Shown in pieces: positions 7,078 to 15,118 of a stretch of 25,637 nucleotides of DNA. Location: positions 1 to 25,637 of the forward strand of contig JAGLRY010000031.1 of assembly GCA_023135995.1 (NCBI GenBank), written 5' to 3'. Both the position numbers and the translations under genes were made by a program. How positions within the stretch are numbered: position 1 is the stretch's first letter; each line of letters begins with the position of its first letter. The notes under the pieces are model-generated. The model searched no databases, was not told the origin of the DNA, and worked only from the letters and a program-made list of their open reading frames with translations. Source of the stretch: Candidatus Aminicenantota bacterium. Its GTDB lineage: Bacteria; Acidobacteriota; Aminicenantia; Aminicenantales; Aminicenantaceae.

Positions 7078-7803
7078 GTGTTGATAAGACTAAACAAGTT
7101 CCTGGCTCAGGCCGGTGTGGCCTCAAGAAGAGAGGCAGACCGGATGATCACCGAAGGCAGGATTAGTGTGAATAATACAGTTGTTGAAGAACTGGGAGTC
7201 CAAATAGACCCCACAAAGGACACTGTCCGAGTGGATGGCCGGAATGTCAAAAAAGAGAAGGAAGAGTTCTTTCTTCTGCTGAATAAGCCTGCTGGTTATC
7301 TCGTGACGCTGAAAGACCCATTCAAGAGACCGACGGTTCTCGAGCTGTTGCCGAAGTTGAAAAGGCGTGTGTTTCCTGTGGGCAGGCTGGATCTTAACAG
7401 CGAGGGGCTTCTTTTATTAACCAATCACGGGGAATTGGCGAACCGTTTGATGCATCCCCGCTACCGCATCAAAAAAGTCTACGAAGTGAGGACAAAAGGA
7501 ATCCCTTCCCGGAAAAGTCTCCAGAGATTGGAGAAGGGGATACACCTTGATGGGAAGAAAACAGCGCCGGCCAAGGTCACTCATCTGGGGGCTGATTCGA
7601 AAAATGCAAGGATCCGTATCGAATTGACCGAGGGGAGAAAGCGGGAAATCAGACGGATGTTCGAAGCCATCGGCTACAGCCTCTTCTCTTTAAAACGGAT
7701 AAATTATGCGGGTATAGCGATAGGGACTCTGAAAAAGGGACAGTGGCGCTATCTCACGCCATCCGAAATTACCCACCTCAAGAAACTTGTCGGTCTGGAT
7801 TAG
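7078..7803 (+). CDS. 23S/16S rRNA pseudouridine synthase, RsuA/RluB family
   Basis: A 241-residue enzyme that isomerises uridine to pseudouridine in rRNA. It has an N-terminal S4 RNA-binding domain (LNKFLAQAGVASRREADRMI, residues 5-24) and then the RsuA-type catalytic domain with GRLDLNSEGLLLLTN, where Asp105 is the expected catalytic aspartate. KAP-like LLNKPAGYLVTLKD and the closing EGRKREIRRMFEAIGY are also family signatures. The start is GTG; the following TTG is another option, and the ribosome site is weak. It could modify 23S (RluB) or 16S (RsuA); the length and S4 domain are closer to RluB. It ends four bases from the end of the convergent protease gene. Confidence 0.88.
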   Translation: MLIRLNKFLAQAGVASRREADRMITEGRISVNNTVVEELGVQIDPTKDTVRVDGRNVKKEKEEFFLLLNKPAGYLVTLKDPFKRPTVLELLPKLKRRVFPVGRLDLNSEGLLLLTNHGELANRLMHPRYRIKKVYEVRTKGIPSRKSLQRLEKGIHLDGKKTAPAKVTHLGADSKNARIRIELTEGRKREIRRMFEAIGYSLFSLKRINYAGIAIGTLKKGQWRYLTPSEITHLKKLVGLD

Positions 7804-7807
7804 AAAT

Positions 7808-10246
7808 TCATGAGTTTTTGTTCTTTTCAGGAGATGCAGCAAACGTCTTCCAACTTTTAGCCAATCTTTGCATTTCTTCATCAACCATGTAATTCACAGT
7901 CCCTTCTTCAAGCGATCCATCCTTCTTGGTTTTTCCTGCTTTGATCCCCGTGAGGATTTCGATCCCCTGGTCGATATTCTTCACGGGATAAATGTGGAAT
8001 TGGCCTTTTGCAACGGCTTCGACCACATCTTTTCTCAGCATCAAATTCTGGACATTCTGATGCGGGATGATGACTCCCTGCGCTCCTGTCAATCCTTTGC
8101 TCTTACAGACTTCGAAAAACCCTTCGATCTTTTCGTTGACTCCCCCGATAGGCTGGATCTCACCTTTTTGGTTGAGAGACCCTGTGACCGCAATATCCTG
8201 CCTCAAAGGAAGTTTTGAGAGGCTTGAGAGTATGGCATAGACTTCGGTCGATGAGGCACTGTCGCCATCTACACCAGAGTAAGACTGCTCAAAGGCAAGA
8301 CTCGCTGATAATGAAAAAGGTTTGTTCTGGGCATATTTTCCCCTGAGATATCCACCAAGAATAAGAACACCCTTGTTGTGTGTTCGGCCACTCAGGTCTG
8401 CTTCTCTTTCGATGTTTATCACACCGGCCCGGCCAACGGCAGTGTTTGCCGTGATGCGCGTTGGCTTGCCGAAGGCATATCCTCCCATTTGGTAGACCGA
8501 GAGGCCATTGACTTGGCCTATAACACTGCCCTTGGTGTCGATCATGATGGTTCCTTCTTCGATCATCTCCTGGATCTTATCCTCAATAAGGCCCACGCGT
8601 TCGAAGCGTTCCTCGAGGGCCTTTTCCACGTGACTTCGACTGACGATTTTTTTCGTGTCCTTTTTCGCAAAATAACTGGCTTCTCGAATGACATCCGCAA
8701 TGATGTTAAAACGTGTGGATAGTTTTCTCTGTCTCCCTGCGATTCTTGTTCCGTACTCGATGATGGCCGTGATCCCCCCCTTGTTGAAGGGCTGCAGATT
8801 GTCGTCTTCTGTTATTTTTTTAATGAAGGCCACGTATTCCAGTATGGTTTTTTTATCCTTATTCATCTCTGAGTCGAATTCTGCTTTGATCTTGAAGATT
8901 TTCTTAAAATCTTCGTCCATGTAATAGAGCAGGTTGAAGATGTAGGAATCACCGATCATGACCACCTTCACATCGATGCTGATGGGCTGGGGTTTGAGAC
9001 GGCTAGTTGAGACTAAGTAAATCGACATAAAATTCTGAATTTCAAGCGTTTGATTCCGAAGAGTTCTTTTCAGAGTATTCCACACGCCCGGCTCGATGAG
9101 GGCATCCAGTGCGTTTATGATGAGATAGCCTCCGTTGGCTTTCAGGAATGAACCCGCTTTAATTTTAGTAAAATCCGTCTGGAGAAGTCCGAAACGGTTC
9201 ATGGTCGATTCGATGGAACCAAAAAGATTGATATAATTGGGATTTGTTTCCATGATGACCGGCGCATGTTCCAATTCGGAATTGTCGATAAGGAGGTTGA
9301 CTTTATATTCCGAGAATGGATCTTGTTGGAACATCTGCGGCTCTTTCTCCTGTTTTTGTGTTCCTTTAAATATATTGATCCGTTTGGTCAGTGTCGCCTC
9401 GACATCATCGAGATAGTCCGAAATGACATCATATGCAAAGCTGTTTCTTATCCCCAAAATGGCTCCCTTGATTATGGGAGTGATCGATTCTTGATCCCAC
9501 TCCTTGAGCAAATGGTGTGTTTCTTCTTCTGTTTCTTTCATCTGCTTGAAAACTTCCTCCAGCTTTCCCGTCAATTTCTCGTATTTTTCCTTGAGTTCTT
9601 CCAGTTTCTCTTTGGCAAATTTTTCCTCTCTCACCAGATTTTCAAGCTGGGGGAACGGTGTGGGTTTTCCCTCTATCACGGGGATGAGATCAGGCTTGAC
9701 ATAAAGCCCCATCTGGACCTGAATGACTGAGAATCCTTCTTTGGCGACTTCTTCCTCGAATGTTTTGAGGATCTCTTTCTGCTTCTTCTGCTGAACTTCG
9801 ATGATGCTGTCCCGCTTTTCCGTAAAATAGGAGCTTTTTAGGAGTTCAGGAATATTTGTTTTCAGCATCTCGATCAGATGTTCCATGGCGTCTCGAAATA
9901 GCCTGCCTTTTCCTGAGGGAAGAGTTATCAAGGTTGGTTCATCGGGGACCTTAAAGTTATTCACAAACAGGATATCATCAGGAGTTTTATCCTCTTTCTC
10001 CAATTTTTCGAGGAGCTGTTTGATGGTTGTGGTTCGTCCAGTTCCTACCAATCCGGTGATGAAGATGTTGTAGCCAAGGCTTTTGACATCAAGGCCTGTT
10101 TGAATGGAACGGATAGCTCTATTCTGCCCGATGATCCCTTCGCAAGACTTACACTCCTCACTGCTAGCGAAGGGGATTTTATCCGGGTCCAGTCTCCACG
10201 CTAACTTTTCCGGGGGTAATTCTTTAAACGATGTTATTTTTTTCAC
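7808..10246 (-). CDS. LonB-like ATP-dependent serine protease (AAA_32 / Lon_C)
   Basis: An 812-residue protein of the uncharacterised Lon-like group (COG1067). It starts at GTG behind AAGGAG. Residues 61-76 hold a variant P-loop, IFITGLVGTGRTTTIK, with Arg in place of the usual Lys; a Gly-Arg-Thr loop is, as I recall, common in this group. A charged coiled-coil stretch (about 150-250) follows. The C-terminal protease domain has the Ser-Lys dyad: Ser663 in GVDGDSASST and Lys706 in GGVNEKIEGF, 43 apart as in E. coli Lon (679/722). A CxxC pair (Cys32, Cys35) near the N-terminus is a possible extra feature. It has no membrane segment, unlike archaeal LonB. Substrates are unknown; a quality-control role is inferred from the family. 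Confidence 0.88.
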   Translation of the reverse strand: MKKITSFKELPPEKLAWRLDPDKIPFASSEECKSCEGIIGQNRAIRSIQTGLDVKSLGYNIFITGLVGTGRTTTIKQLLEKLEKEDKTPDDILFVNNFKVPDEPTLITLPSGKGRLFRDAMEHLIEMLKTNIPELLKSSYFTEKRDSIIEVQQKKQKEILKTFEEEVAKEGFSVIQVQMGLYVKPDLIPVIEGKPTPFPQLENLVREEKFAKEKLEELKEKYEKLTGKLEEVFKQMKETEEETHHLLKEWDQESITPIIKGAILGIRNSFAYDVISDYLDDVEATLTKRINIFKGTQKQEKEPQMFQQDPFSEYKVNLLIDNSELEHAPVIMETNPNYINLFGSIESTMNRFGLLQTDFTKIKAGSFLKANGGYLIINALDALIEPGVWNTLKRTLRNQTLEIQNFMSIYLVSTSRLKPQPISIDVKVVMIGDSYIFNLLYYMDEDFKKIFKIKAEFDSEMNKDKKTILEYVAFIKKITEDDNLQPFNKGGITAIIEYGTRIAGRQRKLSTRFNIIADVIREASYFAKKDTKKIVSRSHVEKALEERFERVGLIEDKIQEMIEEGTIMIDTKGSVIGQVNGLSVYQMGGYAFGKPTRITANTAVGRAGVINIEREADLSGRTHNKGVLILGGYLRGKYAQNKPFSLSASLAFEQSYSGVDGDSASSTEVYAILSSLSKLPLRQDIAVTGSLNQKGEIQPIGGVNEKIEGFFEVCKSKGLTGAQGVIIPHQNVQNLMLRKDVVEAVAKGQFHIYPVKNIDQGIEILTGIKAGKTKKDGSLEEGTVNYMVDEEMQRLAKSWKTFAASPEKNKNS

Positions 10247-10628
10247 TTGATCTATCTCCTTACACTTCCATTGTGTCTTTCGAGGTATTCAAATTTTTAG
10301 CACAAATTCTCTCTAAACACAACTTCTCCGTCTTCAGGGCAAGCATTTCCAAATCCGTGATGAATGAAATCCGAGTGTCCCAATTGGTGATTGCGAAAAC
10401 GAACAACGAGACATCAGCAGGATTCTCTCTATTCTAGATGTAGGGACCGTTTCCCAAACGGTCCGTTCGGGGAACGGACCCTACATAGAGAAAAAATGCT
10501 GCTAATAAGATATGAAATGGTTTTTAAATATTAATTTGGCAGTAGCTTTTATGAATAATTCAGGATAAATGTTAGTGCAAAATCAAAAGTTATCTGATAA
10601 AATAGACGAAATTCAGGAGGGCTTTGGC
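10247..10628. other. 382-bp divergent intergenic region between LonB-like and GNAT genes
   Basis: It carries a REPIN (10438-10486) in the middle. Between the protease start and the REPIN the minus strand is open for about 58 codons from a TAG; a short ATG-started reading frame (10346 down to a TAA at 10262-10260) would encode 28 residues beginning MLALKTEKLCLER, and its stop lies against the protease ribosome site. The plus-strand ORF at 10231-10437 looks spurious. An in-frame ATG at 10569 could extend the GNAT gene. No clear promoter pair is seen. Confidence 0.5.
10438..10486. repeat. REPIN (two inverted REP units), full copy
   Basis: A 47-bp core (10439-10485) with outer arms TGTAGGG and CCCTACA enclosing two hairpins, ACCGTTT-CCC-AAACGGT and CCGTTC-GGG-GAACGG. 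Read from either strand it begins GTAGGG followed by a hairpin, that is, two REP units facing each other. The core is identical to the copy at 22231-22277; here the arms extend by one more base pair. It sits in the divergent promoter region of the protease and GNAT genes. Confidence 0.8.
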
Positions 10629-11750
10629 GTGAATACTATTCGTATAGAAAAGGTCACTACGAAAAAGGATCTTAAGGCATTCATTAAGTTCCCTTGGGAA
10701 GTCTACAAGGGTGATCCCAATTGGGTTCCCCCTCTGATCATGGATGTGAAGGAAAAACTCGATAAAAAGAAAAATCCCTTTTTCGAACATTCTGAAATGG
10801 AGTTATTCTTAGCCTATAAAGATGGAAAGATCACGGGAAGGATCGCTGCCATAGTCGATGATAATCACAATGAATTTCATGAGGAGAAGGTGGTCTTTTT
10901 CGGCATGTATGAATGCTTTGATGACCTAGAAACAACTCAGACCCTGCTGGATAAGGTCGCTGCATGGGGATTGGAAAGGGGTATGGATACGCTCCGGGGC
11001 CCCATGAACCTGTCCATGAATGATGAGTGCGCTTTCCTGCTTGAAGGCTTTGACTCCCCTCCGATGATTATGATGACCTACAATCCCCGCTATTATTTAG
11101 ACTTGATGGAGCAGTCCGGATTGGTAAAGGCCAAGGACCTGTATGCCTTTTATATGGATGCAACGGAGGCCATGGTAAAAAAGATCCAAGGCATCGTGAA
11201 CAAGATCAAGAAAAAAACCAACGTGACTTTAAGGTCAATGAACATGAAGAAGATCGATGAGGAAGTCGAGAAGATCAAGTACGTCTATAATAATGGCTGG
11301 GAGAAAAATTGGGGTTTCGTCCCGTGGACAGAGAATGAGATGGACCACATGGCCAAGAAACTCAAGACCTTCTCCGATCCCGATATCATAATCATCGCTG
11401 AAGAGAAAGGAAAGCCTGTGGGATTTGCTTTTGCTCTGCCGAATTACAATGAAGTGCTCATAAAACTGAACGGGAGACTCACGCCTATCGCTATGCTCAG
11501 GTTTTTGATATACCGAAAGAAGATCGAGAGTGTTCGAGCCGTTGTGTTCGGAATTCTCGAAGAGTACAGGCAGACAGGATTGAGCTATCTGCTGTATGCT
11601 AAGTTTGAAAAAAACGTTAGAAGAAAAGGATATAAATGGGGGGAGACTTCCTGGCAACTCGAGGATAACGATGCCATCAATCGCTTTGTCCAATCGATCG
11701 GAGGAGAGGTTTACAAGAAATATCGCATTTTTGAGAGGAGCATTTCTTAA
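10629..11750 (+). CDS. GNAT-like acyltransferase, YghO-type
   Basis: I place the start at a GTG behind a perfect AGGAGGG site (10615-10621), giving 373 residues; an upstream in-frame ATG at 10569 would add 20 residues with no conserved look. The protein resembles the YghO-type group of GNAT-superfamily proteins of about 370-390 residues, with FPWEVYKGDPNWVPPLIMD at the N-terminus, RGPMNLSMNDECAFLLEGFD in the middle and an acetyltransferase-like C-terminal half (IIIAEEKGKPVGFAFALPNYN; GILEEYRQTGLSYLLYAKFEK; ETSWQLEDNDAINRFVQSIGG). The substrate is unknown. It leads the run crotonase-ribH-nusB-lysS with a 13-base gap. Assignment to GNAT is fairly secure; the reaction is not. Confidence 0.8.
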   Translation: MNTIRIEKVTTKKDLKAFIKFPWEVYKGDPNWVPPLIMDVKEKLDKKKNPFFEHSEMELFLAYKDGKITGRIAAIVDDNHNEFHEEKVVFFGMYECFDDLETTQTLLDKVAAWGLERGMDTLRGPMNLSMNDECAFLLEGFDSPPMIMMTYNPRYYLDLMEQSGLVKAKDLYAFYMDATEAMVKKIQGIVNKIKKKTNVTLRSMNMKKIDEEVEKIKYVYNNGWEKNWGFVPWTENEMDHMAKKLKTFSDPDIIIIAEEKGKPVGFAFALPNYNEVLIKLNGRLTPIAMLRFLIYRKKIESVRAVVFGILEEYRQTGLSYLLYAKFEKNVRRKGYKWGETSWQLEDNDAINRFVQSIGGEVYKKYRIFERSIS

Positions 11751-11763
11751 TTGAGGAGGGCAT

Positions 11764-12546
11764 GTGGGCTATAAAAATTTGCTGACTCGGAAACAGGATG
11801 GCGTGGGCTGGATCATCATCAATCGGCCGGATAAATTGAATGCCCTGAATACCAAAACTATTAAAGAGCTGTATGAAGCGTTTCTTTCGTTACAGGAAAG
11901 TCCTGATGTGCGGGCGATCATCCTGACAGGTTCTGGAGAGAAGGCCTTCATTGCCGGTGCTGATATCGGCGAATTGGCTCAACTCGAATTCTCTACAGGG
12001 AAAGACTATGTTTTGGAAGGGCAGGAACTGTCCAAGTTGATAGAAAACTTGAGAAAGCCAGTCATTGCAGCCATAAATGGGTTTGCACTGGGGGGTGGTA
12101 CGGAAATGGCCTTGGCCTGTCATGTCCGTATTGCATCGGATAACGCCAAAATGGGTCAGCCTGAGGTAAAGTTAGGTCTCATTCCTGGCTTTGGCGGAAC
12201 ACAGAGGTTGGCGAGACTTGTCGGAAAGGGGATAGCCATGGAACTTATCCTCACGGGCAGGATCATCGATGCCCAAGAGGCTTTCCGGATCGGATTGGTT
12301 AACAGAGTCGTACCCCAAAGTGAGTTGATTCCCCATTGTGAGGCATTAGCGAAAGAAATGATCGCCAATGCGCCTCTGGCGCTCGAGTATGCGATCAAAG
12401 CCATAAATATCGGATTAGACAAGACCTTGGGAGAAGGGCTTTTGAACGAAGCAGAGTTGTTCGGCAAGTGTTGCGAAACAGAGGACAGCAAAGAGGGGAC
12501 CAAAGCCTTCTTGGAGAAAAAGAAAGCAGACTTTCAAGGCAAATAA
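11764..12546 (+). CDS. Enoyl-CoA hydratase (crotonase family)
   Basis: A 260-residue crotonase, the standard length. It adds water across 2-enoyl-CoA, as in short-chain beta-oxidation or butyrate pathways. The oxyanion-hole segments AFIAGADIGEL and GFALGGGTEMALACH are present, and both catalytic glutamates are kept: Glu114 (GGTEMA) and Glu134 (MGQPEVKLGLIPGFGGTQRL), 20 residues apart as in rat Glu144/Glu164. The start is GTG behind GAGGAGGG. The overlapping ATG two bases earlier is out of frame and stops quickly. It is packed tightly between the GNAT-like gene and ribH. The alternative name 3-hydroxybutyryl-CoA dehydratase cannot be excluded. Confidence 0.92.
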   Translation: MGYKNLLTRKQDGVGWIIINRPDKLNALNTKTIKELYEAFLSLQESPDVRAIILTGSGEKAFIAGADIGELAQLEFSTGKDYVLEGQELSKLIENLRKPVIAAINGFALGGGTEMALACHVRIASDNAKMGQPEVKLGLIPGFGGTQRLARLVGKGIAMELILTGRIIDAQEAFRIGLVNRVVPQSELIPHCEALAKEMIANAPLALEYAIKAINIGLDKTLGEGLLNEAELFGKCCETEDSKEGTKAFLEKKKADFQGK

Positions 12547-12558
12547 AGGGAGAACGAA

Positions 12559-13026
12559 ATGGATACTTACCAGGGAAAACTCCAAGCCAAAGGCTTGAAG
12601 ATCGGCATTATACTGAGCCGGTTCAACCAATTCATATCGGAAAGACTGCTCGAAGGAGCGATGGATGCCCTCTATAAACTGGGAGCCGAAGACAAGGACA
12701 TATCGTTGTACAAAGTCCCTGGTTCTTTTGAGATCCCCGTTGTCACCAAGAAGCTGGCTTTGGCGAAGAAAGTGGATGGGATCATTTGTTTGGGTACACT
12801 CATCAGGGGCGACACACCCCATTTTGACTTCTTGAGCGCCGAGGTCACGAAAGGTCTGGCACAAATAAGCATGGACGATGGGGTTCCGGTCTCATTTGGT
12901 GTCCTGATGGTCGATACCATTGAACAGGGGATCGAGCGTGCGGGGACCAAAGCGGGGAACAAGGGTTATGATTCTGCCTTTTCCCTGATCGAGACCTTGA
13001 ATCTTTTAAAGGATGCAGGCCTTTAA
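12559..13026 (+). CDS. ribH: 6,7-dimethyl-8-ribityllumazine synthase
   Basis: At 155 residues this is a typical lumazine synthase, the penultimate enzyme of riboflavin synthesis, which condenses 5-amino-6-ribitylaminouracil with dihydroxybutanone phosphate. Signatures are SRFNQFISERLLEGA, KVPGSFEIPVVTKKLA, and LGTLIRGDTPHFDF with catalytic His88 (same number as in Bacillus subtilis). GGGAG precedes the ATG. It starts 12 bases after the crotonase and is followed by nusB, a very common ribH-nusB order. No FMN riboswitch is seen in front of it, and no other rib gene lies in the window. Confidence 0.96.
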   Translation: MDTYQGKLQAKGLKIGIILSRFNQFISERLLEGAMDALYKLGAEDKDISLYKVPGSFEIPVVTKKLALAKKVDGIICLGTLIRGDTPHFDFLSAEVTKGLAQISMDDGVPVSFGVLMVDTIEQGIERAGTKAGNKGYDSAFSLIETLNLLKDAGL

Positions 13027-13044
13027 ATCCAAATAGCCTTTTGT

Positions 13045-13485
13045 ATGGGAAAGCGAAGAAAGGCCCGGGAAAGTACCCTCCAGATTCTTTTCCAGCTTGA
13101 ATTCAACGATTCTGATGCTGAGAAAGCGTTCCGACTATACTGGAAGGACAAAAAGGCCACAAAGGAAGTTAAAGATTACTGCAAGTGGCTCATTAAGGGG
13201 GTAATCTCCCATCGAGAAAGTATCGATAGGAGTATTCAATCTGTTTCTGAGCGCTGGCGACTCTCGCGAATGCCAGTCGTGGACCGCAATATCCTTCGTA
13301 TGGCGGTTTTTGAGCTTCTATATGAGGAAGATGTCGCGCCTGCAATCGTCATCAACGAAGCGATCGAGATCGCCAAGAAATTCAGCAGCGAGCAGGCCGC
13401 AGCATTTATAAACGGTGTTCTGGACACTTTAAGAAAAAATGCCAATGGAATAAAGGAATCTTTAAGGGACAAAAAGAATGACTGA
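13045..13485 (+). CDS. nusB: Transcription antitermination factor NusB
   Basis: This 146-residue all-helical RNA-binding protein works with NusE (S10) at boxA of rRNA leaders. Family marks are RRKARESTLQILFQLEF at the start, WRLSRMPVVDRNILRMAVFELLY in the centre and PAIVINEAIEIAKKFSSEQAAAFINGVLD near the end. It lies 18 bases after ribH. The ribosome site is poor (TAGCCTTTTGT before the ATG), so translation may depend on ribH. Its last eight bases overlap the lysS start. Confidence 0.95.
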   Translation: MGKRRKARESTLQILFQLEFNDSDAEKAFRLYWKDKKATKEVKDYCKWLIKGVISHRESIDRSIQSVSERWRLSRMPVVDRNILRMAVFELLYEEDVAPAIVINEAIEIAKKFSSEQAAAFINGVLDTLRKNANGIKESLRDKKND

Positions 13486-15004
13486 GCCAAAAGAAAAAAC
13501 ACAACCGGATCTGCCTGAGGAACAAGACCTCTCTGAAATAACCGAACAAGAAGTTGTTCGCAGGGACAAAATGCAAAAGCTAGCCCAAGAAGGGGTTGAG
13601 CTTTTTCCTCATAAAGTCGAAAAAACACATGTTGTCTTCGATATCGTCTCTCAGTATGCAGATTTGACCAATGAGGAATTGGAGGCGAAGAAGATTTCCG
13701 CTGTAGTTCCGGGAAGGATCCTCTCGATCAGAAAAATGGGCCGGGCAATATTCCTCCACATTGCTGATAGCAGGGCGAAACTTCAAGTCTATCTCCGTGA
13801 GGATAAACTTGGCAAAGAGAAGTTCTCCCAATTTTTTTTACTGGATATCGGAGATATCATTTCTGTCGAGGGGAATTTGTTCAAAACCAGAACGGGCGAG
13901 CTGACCATACTCTGCAAATCGTACACTTTTTTGGCCAAGTGTCTTCATCCCCTCCCTGAAAAGTGGCACGGTCTTCAAGATGTTGAACTGCGCTACAGGA
14001 AGAGATACCTCGATTTGATCATGAATCCCGAACAGAGAGATGTGTTCAGGTTGCGGAGCACGATGATCTCTCACATCAGGAGGTTTTTTGACCAGAAGGG
14101 TTATATCGAGGTCGAAACTCCGATGATGCATTCCATTCCAGGGGGAGCTTTAGCCAAGCCTTTTAAGACTTTCCACAATGCTTTGGGAATAGACCTCTAT
14201 CTGCGGATCGCCCCTGAGCTTTTTTTAAAACGTCTGATTGTGGGTGGTTTGGAGAAGGTCTACGAGATCAACAGGAACTTCAGGAATGAGGGGATCTCTT
14301 CCGAACACAATCCCGAGTTCACCATGCTCGAGTTTTATGAAGCCTACACAGACTATTTCGACATGATGGAGCTGACCGAAGAGCTTATCCATGAACTCGC
14401 CATGACACTCCTCCAGAGCGATGAGATTCCCTATGGAGAACATATAGTGTCCTTGAAGAAACCGTGGAAAAGGATAAAGCTCATGGATGCGCTCATCCAA
14501 TACAGCGGGTTGTCGCCCAGTCGCTTCGAAGATCAGGAGGGGATCGTGGAATATGCGAAGACCTTAGCCCCCAAACAACAGGCACTCTCCTACGGGAAAG
14601 CCTTGGATATCATTTTTGATAAACATGTGAAGCAAAATCTTATTCAGCCCACCTTTGTGATGAATCCCCCCAGGGAGATATCGCCTCTGGCCAAAGCGTC
14701 AAAAACCAATCCCGAGGAAGCGGAACGTTTCGAGCTCGTCATGGCAGGTATGGAGATCGCCAATGCTTTCACCGAATTGACAGATCCTGCAGAACAGAAG
14801 AAAAGATTCGAACAGCAAACGAAAGAGCGAGAAAAAGGGGATGAAGAATCCCATATGGTCGATATGGATTATATCGAAGCATTAGAATACGGTCTTCCAC
14901 CCACTGGCGGAGAAGGGATCGGCATCGATCGGCTTGTCATGATCTTTGCAAACAGAAAATCTATCCGGGAGGTTATTCTTTTCCCTTTGCTCCGTCCGAA
15001 ATAA
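13478..15004 (+). CDS. lysS: Lysyl-tRNA synthetase, class II
   Basis: A 508-residue class II LysRS that charges tRNA-Lys. It has a polar N-terminal extension of about 30 residues, an OB-fold anticodon-binding domain (about 70-170, VPGRILSIRKMGRAIFLHIAD) and the catalytic core with RYRKRYLDLI, motif 2 NRNFRNEGISSEHNPEFTM and motif 3 GLPPTGGEGIGIDRLVMIF near the end. It overlaps nusB by eight bases, implying coupled translation. Length is normal for the family. Position 15005 onward has no obvious terminator. Confidence 0.97.
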   Translation: MTEPKEKTQPDLPEEQDLSEITEQEVVRRDKMQKLAQEGVELFPHKVEKTHVVFDIVSQYADLTNEELEAKKISAVVPGRILSIRKMGRAIFLHIADSRAKLQVYLREDKLGKEKFSQFFLLDIGDIISVEGNLFKTRTGELTILCKSYTFLAKCLHPLPEKWHGLQDVELRYRKRYLDLIMNPEQRDVFRLRSTMISHIRRFFDQKGYIEVETPMMHSIPGGALAKPFKTFHNALGIDLYLRIAPELFLKRLIVGGLEKVYEINRNFRNEGISSEHNPEFTMLEFYEAYTDYFDMMELTEELIHELAMTLLQSDEIPYGEHIVSLKKPWKRIKLMDALIQYSGLSPSRFEDQEGIVEYAKTLAPKQQALSYGKALDIIFDKHVKQNLIQPTFVMNPPREISPLAKASKTNPEEAERFELVMAGMEIANAFTELTDPAEQKKRFEQQTKEREKGDEESHMVDMDYIEALEYGLPPTGGEGIGIDRLVMIFANRKSIREVILFPLLRPK

Positions 15005-15118
15005 CTTTAAATATTTACAGTTTTATGATTATGGTTTATTCTAACGTCTCTTTTGTTGCAAAATGTATCTAGGCATTACGAATTTCGAGTTTTACGCTAA
15101 GAACTGTGAGTATCTGAT

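Noticed and set aside
10231..10437. 68-codon plus-strand ORF before the GNAT gene
   Set aside because: It starts inside the protease gene, has no ribosome site and no family features.
10569..10628. Upstream ATG extension of the GNAT-like protein
   Set aside because: AGGAGGG sits inside this stretch right before an in-frame GTG at 10629, and the extra 20 residues look non-conserved.
12547..12558. FMN riboswitch before ribH
   Set aside because: Only 12 bases separate ribH from the crotonase gene; no room for an aptamer and none seen further upstream.
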